DNA from: DTU036 sp964346475
Lineage (GTDB): Bacteria; Bacillota; Clostridia; Peptostreptococcales; Acidaminobacteraceae
DNA length: 14,278 bases
Reading direction: 5' to 3'
NCBI GenBank assembly: GCA_964346475.1
Contig: CAYFUM010000031.1
Coordinates: 1 to 14,278, forward strand
The stretch's first letter is position 1; each line of letters begins with the position of its first letter. This document shows, one piece after another, positions 7,064 through 12,908 of this stretch. Under the pieces are notes generated by a model that saw only the letters and a program-made list of their open reading frames with translations, did no database searches and was not told the DNA's origin. The position numbers and the translations under genes were made by a program.

Positions 7064-7092
7064 AAAAGCCCCTAGTAATAGCAGCTAAGGGC
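7062..7092 (-). terminator. Terminator overlapping the 3' end of the lipid kinase gene
   Basis: On the minus strand GCCCTTAG pairs with CTAGGGGC (8 bp, one T-G wobble, 9-base loop) and is followed by six T. The stem includes the kinase stop codon and its last coding bases, so coding and terminator functions are superimposed. The plus strand has no T-run after the stem, so the TadE-like gene is not clearly terminated here. Confidence 0.7.
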
Positions 7093-7947
7093 CTGGGGAA
7101 CTACCTTGATTGTAGATTTCTTTATACCTAGCCCCTCGCCATCCACATCTAGATAACTATCGGTGATGACGCGGAGCTCCTTGGTAGTAAAGTATTCAAC
7201 ATATTTATTATCAACATGGCTGCCACTGTCTAGCTGGCTAGCTATTTCTAAGAGGTTTACAAAGGGAGCCTTTTTTATAAGTAGGGCATTGAGATAGCCA
7301 TCATTGATGCTGGCATCCGGTGCCAGGTTTTTAAAGCCTCCTATGGTATGGGAGTTACTGGCAAGAAAGACTACATAGTCACCCTGGTAGCTGGTCTCTT
7401 CACTTTCCAGGTGGATTTTGTTGTAGAGACCCTTGGTGATTATTTCCTTGAGGCCCTCCATGTAGTAGGCAAAGGAGCCAAGAACGGCCTTGAGCTGGCT
7501 GCCGGTTCTATGGGCAACTTCGGAGAGCATACCCGAGGCAACTACATTTATAAAGTATCTATCATCCACTTGACCCAGGTCTATAGAGTGGGGAGTAGCC
7601 CTATTGGTCAGGTACCAGGCATAGTCCACTGGGTCTGTGGGAAGTCCTAGGTAGGAGCAAAAATCATTGGAGGTTCCACCGGCAAAGGGAGCCAGGGGGA
7701 GCCTGTTTTTTGATGTCATAATTCCATTGGTGACCTCATTTAGGGTACCATCGCCTCCCACGGCAACCAGCAGGTCTACCTCGGCTAGATCGCACTGCCT
7801 ACTAGCTTCTCTGGCAGCGTCCATACTTCCTCGACTGGCATAGTAGGATACCCTGTGACCTTGGCGGATAAGCTCCAGGGCTAGTTCCTCTCCCAGGTTG
7901 CCCATGAGTCTGCCTGCCTTTGGATTGTGAATAATATGTATGCGCAT
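7072..7947 (-). CDS. Diacylglycerol kinase / lipid kinase family protein (DAGK catalytic)
   Basis: A soluble ATP-dependent kinase of 291 residues in the DgkB/YegS/BmrU group, which phosphorylates diacylglycerol or related lipids. This feeds phosphatidic acid back to phospholipid synthesis and recycles diacylglycerol left by lipoteichoic acid synthesis. Visible signatures are HNPKAG near residue 7, nucleotide-binding GGDGTLNE at 64-71, APFAGGTSNDF at 87-97, an SIDLG segment, GGFKNLAPDASINDGYLN, and the late DVDGE motif. ATG 7947 was chosen because GAGGAGG lies five bases upstream and MRIHIIHNPKAG is the usual N-terminus. An in-frame ATG at 7998 would add 17 unusual residues. The gene runs divergently from murB. 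The family is sure; the exact lipid is not. Confidence 0.9.
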   Translation of the reverse strand: MRIHIIHNPKAGRLMGNLGEELALELIRQGHRVSYYASRGSMDAAREASRQCDLAEVDLLVAVGGDGTLNEVTNGIMTSKNRLPLAPFAGGTSNDFCSYLGLPTDPVDYAWYLTNRATPHSIDLGQVDDRYFINVVASGMLSEVAHRTGSQLKAVLGSFAYYMEGLKEIITKGLYNKIHLESEETSYQGDYVVFLASNSHTIGGFKNLAPDASINDGYLNALLIKKAPFVNLLEIASQLDSGSHVDNKYVEYFTTKELRVITDSYLDVDGEGLGIKKSTIKVVPQALSCYY

Positions 7948-7971
7948 AAGTCCTCCTCTTATCCTGCCTAT

Positions 7972-7998
7972 ATGATACCCAGTCCCCCAGCTTTTCAA
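7972..7998 (-). promoter_or_regulatory. Candidate promoter for the lipid kinase
   Basis: The minus strand has TTGAAA (7998-7993) and TATCAT (7977-7972), each 5/6 to consensus, but with a short 15-base spacer. Its -35 box overlaps that of the murB promoter on the other strand. Confidence 0.4.
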
Positions 7999-8020
7999 GC
8001 AAGGATACTTGGGGTATAAT
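7992..8020 (+). promoter_or_regulatory. murB: Candidate sigma-A promoter of the murB operon
   Basis: A perfect TATAAT (8015-8020) lies 17 bases after TTTTCA (7992-7997, 4/6 to TTGACA), 24 bases before the murB start. A TAGGAGG ribosome site follows at 8034-8040. Confidence 0.7.
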
Positions 8021-8044
8021 TGAAGCTAACATATAGGAGGAAAA

Positions 8045-8938
8045 ATGAAGAAACTTATAGATCTCCTGGACCGGGAGGCTATCGACTATAGATTAAATGA
8101 ACCCCTCAGTGACCACTGTAGTTTTCACATTGGGGGTCCTGCCCAGCTGCTTCTCCTACCCAGGAGCCTGGAGGAGATTGAAATACTTGTCAGGGCTCTA
8201 GAAGGAAGAAGCTTTATGGTCCTTGGCAACGGTAGCAACGTCCTCTTCAAGGACAGCGGCTATAAAGGGGTAATTTTAAAACTAGCCAGTAACTTCTCAG
8301 ATTATAGGATAGAGGGTAATAGGATAAGGGCTAGTTCCGGTGTTCTTCTCTCGGTTATATCTAGAAAGGCGGCCCTGAAGGGCCTTGGAGGCCTGGAGTT
8401 TGCCACAGGTATACCAGGTACTCTGGGGGGTGGGGTAATAATGAATGCCGGAGCCTATGAGGGAGAACTCAAGGATGTGGTAAAAAGTGTCCTTCTCATG
8501 GATAGGCAGGCCAGGACTTTTAGGCTGAGTTCCGATGAGATGGACTTTGGCTATAGGACTTCCCTAGCCCAAAAAATGGGCTATATAGTTCTTGAGGTGG
8601 AGATGGAGCTTGAGAGGGGAGACTACTCTGAGATCTGGAAGAGGATAGACGAGCTCTCCATTAAAAGATGGTCTAGGCAGCCCCTGGAGTTTCCCAGTGG
8701 GGGCTCCACCTTTAAGAGACCTCCTGGCTACTATGCGGGAAAACTCATTGAAGACGCAGGCCTCAAGGGACTTAGATTTAGGGGAGCCCAGGTTAGTAGT
8801 AAACACAGTGGTTTTGTTATCAATAGAGAGGGTGCCAGTTCCGAGGATGTCAGGACCCTGATCAGGCTGGTCCAAAGAAGGGTCAAGGAGGAATTTGGAG
8901 TCCAACTAGAGACTGAACTGAGGATTATAAATGACTAG
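8045..8938 (+). CDS. murB: UDP-N-acetylenolpyruvoylglucosamine reductase
   Basis: MurB uses FAD and NADPH to reduce UDP-GlcNAc-enolpyruvate to UDP-MurNAc in the cytoplasm, the second committed step of peptidoglycan synthesis. At 297 residues it has the normal length of the shorter type II enzymes. FAD-binding motifs are seen: FHIGGPAQ at 27, LGNGSNVLFKD at 60-70, GIPGTLGGGVIMNAGAYEG at 122-140. The active-site region SGGSTFKRP (218-226) contains the expected proton-donor serine S221. YRTS near 170 and a C-terminal Glu in ETELRII (E291, probable catalytic acid) are present. The start has AGGAGG six bases upstream. It is first of four coupled genes; the PHP gene begins inside its last codons. 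Confidence is high. Confidence 0.97.
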   Translation: MKKLIDLLDREAIDYRLNEPLSDHCSFHIGGPAQLLLLPRSLEEIEILVRALEGRSFMVLGNGSNVLFKDSGYKGVILKLASNFSDYRIEGNRIRASSGVLLSVISRKAALKGLGGLEFATGIPGTLGGGVIMNAGAYEGELKDVVKSVLLMDRQARTFRLSSDEMDFGYRTSLAQKMGYIVLEVEMELERGDYSEIWKRIDELSIKRWSRQPLEFPSGGSTFKRPPGYYAGKLIEDAGLKGLRFRGAQVSSKHSGFVINREGASSEDVRTLIRLVQRRVKEEFGVQLETELRIIND

Positions 8939-9665
8939 GATAAAGGCAGACTACCATACCCACACCACCTACTCCGATGGCAAGGGCAGGGTTTTGGATA
9001 ATGTAAGGGCTGCAAGAAAAAAAGGAATTATGACCCTGGCTATAAGTGACCATGGCTGGGGACACGGATTTTTTGGACTTAAAAAAAACCTCAAGGAGGA
9101 CTATTTCAGGGAGATTGAAGAGGCCAGGAGAATCTTTCCCGATATGAAGATCCTTAAGGCTATAGAGTGTAACATCCTGGGAGCCGATGGGGCCCTGGAT
9201 ATAAGTCCAGAGGAGATGAAGGAGTTTGACCTTATCCTCTGCGGCTACCACTTTGGCTCTAGGCCCAGGGGACTGGGGGATCTTTTCATGCACGCCATCA
9301 ATGGTCTTAACAAGCATACAGGCCTCTTTAAAAGGAGGGTGATTGAAAAAAACACCCAGGCAATTTTAAGGGCCATGGACCATCCCATAGATATCCTGAC
9401 CCATCCTGGAGACAAGGGCCAGGTGGACATCCTTCCCATAGCTAAAAAGGCAGGGGAGAGGGGGATAAAACTGGAGATAAATGAAAGGCACAACCACCTA
9501 GACCTCCAGCAGCTTAAGATGATAAAGGACATGGAGGTAGACTTTATTCTAAGCTCCGATGCCCACTATCCTGAGGCTATTGGCCAGGTAGAGGAGGCCT
9601 ACTCCAAAATCCTCCAGTCTGGCCTGGATCTAGGTAAGATTAAAAACCTTAGGGAGGTTAAGTGA
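8931..9665 (+). CDS. PHP-domain phosphoesterase
   Basis: A metal-dependent phosphoesterase of 244 residues. PHP motifs are in order: DYHTHTTYSDG (H9, H11), AISDHG near 38, a KAIECNI segment holding the conserved Glu, ILTHPGD, KLEIN, and SSDAHYP near the C-terminus. These residues normally hold three metal ions. Similar stand-alone PHP proteins (YcdX/PolX-like, histidinol phosphatase-like) hydrolyse sugar or nucleotide phosphates; the substrate here is not known. No other histidine biosynthesis gene is near, so calling it a histidinol phosphatase would not be supported. It overlaps murB by 8 bases and rapZ by 4, with a TGAGGA site inside murB, so it is coupled on both sides. A PHP gene between murB and rapZ is, to my knowledge, recurrent in Bacillota. 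Confidence 0.85.
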   Translation: MTRIKADYHTHTTYSDGKGRVLDNVRAARKKGIMTLAISDHGWGHGFFGLKKNLKEDYFREIEEARRIFPDMKILKAIECNILGADGALDISPEEMKEFDLILCGYHFGSRPRGLGDLFMHAINGLNKHTGLFKRRVIEKNTQAILRAMDHPIDILTHPGDKGQVDILPIAKKAGERGIKLEINERHNHLDLQQLKMIKDMEVDFILSSDAHYPEAIGQVEEAYSKILQSGLDLGKIKNLREVK

Positions 9666-10504
9666 CTATAAAAATAATTACCGGAATGGCCGGTGGGGGA
9701 AAATCTACAGTACTGGATAGCTTTGAGGATATGGGCTATTACTGCATTGACAACATGCCACCCAGCCTTCTAGTTGAGTTTATTCACCTCTATGAGCAAA
9801 TGGAGCTTGATAGAAAGGCTATGGCCTTTTGTATGGACCTGCGCCTAGGGGTTTTTTTCGATGACATCCCCGATAGTTTGAAGATCCTCAGGGATGAAGG
9901 CCATGAGGTGGAAATTATTTTTGTGGATGCCAGTGATGAGGTTCTTTTTAATAGGTTCAAAGAGGTGAGAAGGCGCCACCCCATGGAAGAGGGGGGCAGG
10001 ACCTTTGAAGCCATAAAAAAAGAAAGAAGGCTCCTGGAGAATCTTAGGGGGCTTTCGGACCTGGTCCTTGATACCAGTAAGAGCACTAGCTACCAGCTAA
10101 AGAGTAAACTGACCCAGCTCTACGGAGTTAAAAATGGCTTTCAGATTATACTGGAGTCCTTTGGCTTTAAGTACGGTCCTCTGAGGGAGGCTGACTACGT
10201 CTTTGATCTAAGGTTTCTCCCCAACCCCTACTATGATGAGGAGCTTAGGCTTCTTACAGGCCATGATGAGAGGGTCAGAGACTATGTTATGGAGAGTGAA
10301 ACCTCCAAGGAGACCTTTAGAAGGATGGCAAAGCTTCTAGAGCTCTGTGCCCAGCAGTTTAAGGATACAGGCAGGGACTCTATTCATGTGGGCCTGGGTT
10401 GCACCGGCGGCCAGCACCGCTCTGTGACCTTTAGTCTGCTTCTTGAGGAGCATTTCGAGGAGCTGGGTTACAAGGTTCTGCGCCAGGATAGAGAGCTACA
10501 ATGA
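9662..10504 (+). CDS. rapZ: RNase adapter / nucleotide-binding protein RapZ (YvcJ)
   Basis: A P-loop protein of 280 residues, close to the family length. The Walker A motif is GMAGGGKST (8-16), where most relatives have SGAGKS. CIDNMPPSLL follows, then FVDASDEVLFNRFKEVRRRHP, and the typical C-terminal domain: GFKYGPLREADYVFDLRFLPNPYY and GLGCTGGQHRSVT (244-256). In E. coli RapZ senses glucosamine-6-phosphate and steers decay of the glmS-regulating RNA. In Bacillus YvcJ binds ATP and GTP, and its role is less clear. The start is GTG inside the GTGA overlap with the PHP gene, with AGGGAGG well placed upstream. The protein ends a few residues after the HRSV motif, slightly shorter than E. coli. 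It sits with murB and yvcK, fitting a link to cell-wall precursors. Confidence 0.95.
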   Translation: MTIKIITGMAGGGKSTVLDSFEDMGYYCIDNMPPSLLVEFIHLYEQMELDRKAMAFCMDLRLGVFFDDIPDSLKILRDEGHEVEIIFVDASDEVLFNRFKEVRRRHPMEEGGRTFEAIKKERRLLENLRGLSDLVLDTSKSTSYQLKSKLTQLYGVKNGFQIILESFGFKYGPLREADYVFDLRFLPNPYYDEELRLLTGHDERVRDYVMESETSKETFRRMAKLLELCAQQFKDTGRDSIHVGLGCTGGQHRSVTFSLLLEEHFEELGYKVLRQDRELQ

Positions 10505-11463
10505 GGGTAGTTATTATTGGTGGAGGAACGGGACTCTCGGTCCTTCTAAGGGGACTTAAAAAACTCACAGACCAGCTCTACGCTGTTGTCAATGTGGTGG
10601 ATGATGGGGGCAGCAGTGGAATCCTGCGCTCGGACCTGGGCATGCTGCCACCGGGAGATCTTAGGAGCTGTATTCTTTCTATGAGCAATACTACGGAGCT
10701 TCTGGAGGAGGTCTTTAACTACAGGTTTGATAAGGGCTCCCTGTCGGGCCAATCCCTGGGTAATCTTATTATGGCTGCCCTTAGTGATATCACTGGGGGT
10801 CTTGATAATGCCCTGGGAGCCTGCGCCAATATCTTTAACATAACAGGCAAGGTCTATGCTGTGACCCTGGATGATATAGACCTGGTGGCAGAACTGGAAA
10901 ATGGCCAGGTGATCCTGGGAGAATCAAAGATTCCCAGAGCTGTACTGGAGACGGGAAGCCCTATAAAGAGGGTCAACCTCTATCCTGAAAGGCCCAGGGC
11001 CTTTAAGAAGGTCATAGAGGTTATAGAAAGGGCTGATCTAGTTGTAGTGGGCCCGGGTAGTCTTTATACCTCCCTGCTACCAGCCCTTCTAGTATCAGGG
11101 GTCAAGGAGGCCATACTGAGAAGTCCTGCCAAATGCCTCTATATAGCCAATGTTATGACCCAGCCCGGTGAGACCCAGGGCTATAGTCTAGCTGACCATG
11201 TCAGAGCAATCTATGATCATCTTGAGGATACTTTTTTTGACGGAGTCCTGGTAAGCTCCTCGACCCTGGATGGCCAGGATGAAAGGGGCTATGAGAAGGA
11301 GGGGGCCAGGCCTCTTTTTTGTAGTAGTGAGGATAGGGAGTATTTTGAAAGCCAGGGAATGGAAGTAATAGAGGGTGACTTCACCGAGGTAGTCCAGGGC
11401 TATATAAGGCATGACTACGATGAGGTGGCAAGCGCTCTACTGGACTATATTAAGGAGGTGTAG
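10501..11463 (+). CDS. yvcK: Gluconeogenesis factor / GlmR family protein YvcK
   Basis: A UDP-GlcNAc-binding, CofD-like protein of 320 residues. In Bacillus, YvcK (GlmR) is needed for growth on gluconeogenic carbon sources and stimulates GlmS to keep amino-sugar precursors flowing to the wall. Family motifs: VVIIGGGTGLSVLLRGLK at 3-20, VVDDGGSSGILR near 34, GMLPPGDLRSCILS, GQSLGNLIMAAL, and VVGPGSLYTSLLPALLV. The ATG overlaps the rapZ stop as ATGA. Only a weak AGAGAG site precedes it, so translation probably depends on termination of rapZ. WhiA, a frequent next gene in this operon, is not found downstream. A 150-base spacer follows instead. Confidence 0.95.
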   Translation: MRVVIIGGGTGLSVLLRGLKKLTDQLYAVVNVVDDGGSSGILRSDLGMLPPGDLRSCILSMSNTTELLEEVFNYRFDKGSLSGQSLGNLIMAALSDITGGLDNALGACANIFNITGKVYAVTLDDIDLVAELENGQVILGESKIPRAVLETGSPIKRVNLYPERPRAFKKVIEVIERADLVVVGPGSLYTSLLPALLVSGVKEAILRSPAKCLYIANVMTQPGETQGYSLADHVRAIYDHLEDTFFDGVLVSSSTLDGQDERGYEKEGARPLFCSSEDREYFESQGMEVIEGDFTEVVQGYIRHDYDEVASALLDYIKEV

Positions 11464-11479
11464 TGAGAGAAAACACAGG

Positions 11480-11507
11480 AGTCCTTTCGCTCTAAAGTGG
11501 AAGGATT
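11480..11507 (+). terminator. Weak hairpin after yvcK, possible terminator
   Basis: About nine base pairs between 11480-11488 and 11499-11507, including wobbles, are followed only by a short TTT. It may end the murB operon, or it may be the first part of the leader of the next gene. The evidence is weak. Confidence 0.25.
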
Positions 11508-11554
11508 TACACTAGTGACCTAGGGAGTTTATCGCTGGTTTAGCTATAGATATT

Positions 11555-11596
11555 GCTAGAAAAGCAAGAAGCCCAGGTTCTTAGACCTTTTCTAGC
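11555..11596 (+). promoter_or_regulatory. Long hairpin in the dsdA leader
   Basis: A perfect 10-bp outer stem GCTAGAAAAG (11555-11564) / CTTTTCTAGC (11587-11596) encloses an inner 5-bp stem AAGAA (11566-11570) / TTCTT (11578-11582) with loop GCCCAGG. The inner stem is offset by a single base on the left and four bases on the right. It ends 17 bases before the dsdA start and just before its weak GAGG ribosome site. No T-run follows directly, so it is not a plain intrinsic terminator. A role in RNA stability or translation control is possible. Confidence 0.5.
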
Positions 11597-11613
11597 TAGA
11601 TTGAGGTTTTTAA

Positions 11614-12807
11614 ATGAAAAATATAATTGAAAAACTTAAAAATGAAGAATCCCTACTCTGGATGCTGGATGAGGGAGAAAAAATTAGCCCCTTTACACTG
11701 GAGGACCTGGAGCAGGCCAGGGACTTTATGAAGGAAATGATGCCCCTTGTCAGGGAGGTGTTTCCGGAAACTATAAAAACAGGAGGTAGGATTTCCTCGG
11801 AGCTTCTAGAGCTGCCGGAGATGAAAAAGGCTCTAGGCCTTGGGGAGGCAAGACTCTTTGGAAAGCTTGATAATAAGCTTCCTGTAGCGGGCTCGGTCAA
11901 GGCCAGGGGAGGCTTCTATGAGGTCCTAAGCCATGCAGTAAAGCTGGCCCAGGAGGAGGGTCTTTACAAGGATGACCCCCTAGAGCTCCTTACTTTGAGG
12001 GACTACTTTGCCACAAAAGAGATTGAGGTTGCCTCCACGGGTAATCTTGGCCTTTCTATAGGCCTTATCAGTGCCAGTCTAGGTTTTAAGGTAACTGTCC
12101 ACATGTCCGCCGATGCCAAGGAGTGGAAAAAGAGCCTGCTGAGGGAAAAGGGAGCTGAGGTTCTTGAGTATCCTGGGGACTACTCCCAGGCTGTGGAGAA
12201 GGCCAGAGCCTCCTCTATCCTCCAGGGGTCTTATTTTGTGGATGATGAGAAGAGCCCCTATCTCTTTATGGGCTATGCCATTAGCGCCTTCGAGCTAAGA
12301 GACCAGCTAGAGGAAAAGGGCCTCTTGGATGAGCCCCTCCATGTCTATATCCCCTGTGGGGTTGGTGGAGCACCTGGAGGTATAGCCTATGGCCTCAGCC
12401 TTCTTCTACCTAAGGCCCAGGTCTACTTTGCCGAGCCTACCCGGGCCCCAGCTGTCCTTCTTGGTATGCTGACAGGCAGGCACGATGAAATTTCTGTCCA
12501 GGATATTGGCCTTAGCGGCAGGACCCAGGCCGATGGTCTGGCGGTGGGTAAGCCCTCCTCCCTGGTGGGTCCCCTGATGACAGGTAGGATCCAGGGTATT
12601 TTTACCCTCAGTGATGGGGAAATGCTTAGGTATTTAAAGATGCTCTATGAAAGCGAGGGGCTTAAAGTTGAGCCCTCGGCCTGTGCTGGCTTTAAGGGTC
12701 CTGGCTTTGTAGCTGAAAAGGGTGTTCATGTGGTCTGGCTCACTGGAGGGGACCTGGTGCCTGCTGATATCTATCAGGCCTATCTAGCAAGCTCAGAGGG
12801 CCTCTAG
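11614..12807 (+). CDS. dsdA: D-serine ammonia-lyase (D-serine dehydratase)
   Basis: A PLP-dependent cytoplasmic enzyme that converts D-serine to pyruvate and ammonia. At 397 residues it is shorter than the about 440 of E. coli DsdA. PLP lysine K96 lies in GSVKARGGFYEV. The phosphate-contacting ASTGNLGLSIG is at 140-150 and the glycine loop GVGGAPGG at 249-256. Further matches are HDEISVQDIGLSGRTQADGLAVGKPS and EPSACAGFKGP. After GFKGP the protein goes almost at once to VHVVWLTGGDLVPADIYQAYLASS, so the segment of some 20 residues present in E. coli between these points is largely missing; the N-terminus is also shorter. The start is ATG 11614 with GAGG seven bases before it. It may be transcribed with the YjiH-family gene. 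Activity on D-threonine or similar amino acids is possible. Confidence 0.93.
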   Translation: MKNIIEKLKNEESLLWMLDEGEKISPFTLEDLEQARDFMKEMMPLVREVFPETIKTGGRISSELLELPEMKKALGLGEARLFGKLDNKLPVAGSVKARGGFYEVLSHAVKLAQEEGLYKDDPLELLTLRDYFATKEIEVASTGNLGLSIGLISASLGFKVTVHMSADAKEWKKSLLREKGAEVLEYPGDYSQAVEKARASSILQGSYFVDDEKSPYLFMGYAISAFELRDQLEEKGLLDEPLHVYIPCGVGGAPGGIAYGLSLLLPKAQVYFAEPTRAPAVLLGMLTGRHDEISVQDIGLSGRTQADGLAVGKPSSLVGPLMTGRIQGIFTLSDGEMLRYLKMLYESEGLKVEPSACAGFKGPGFVAEKGVHVVWLTGGDLVPADIYQAYLASSEGL

Positions 12808-12833
12808 GTAGCTTGACCTAGATAAGGCTTTTT

Positions 12834-12861
12834 GTTAAGCTAAATATGTAGAAAACTTAAC
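12834..12861. repeat. Small inverted repeat between dsdA and the YjiH-family gene
   Basis: GTTAAG (12834-12839) and CTTAAC (12856-12861) can form a 6-bp hairpin with a 16-base AT-rich loop. A second 6-bp hairpin CTAGGT/ACCTAG (12804-12821) covers the dsdA stop, followed eight bases later by TTTTT. This could form a weak terminator or an operator; neither is proven. Confidence 0.3.
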
Positions 12862-12908
12862 GATGGGGCTGGCTCCTCGGAGTTAAAAAGAAATTCACGG
12901 AGGTTAAA

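Noticed and set aside
7948..7998. 17-residue N-terminal extension of the lipid kinase
   Set aside because: It would cover the promoter elements and lacks a ribosome site; MRIHIIHNPKAG with GAGGAGG upstream is the normal beginning.
11555..11596. Insertion-element or MITE end
   Set aside because: There is only one inverted repeat with a 22-base interior, no target-site duplication and no transposase fragment. An RNA hairpin explains it better.
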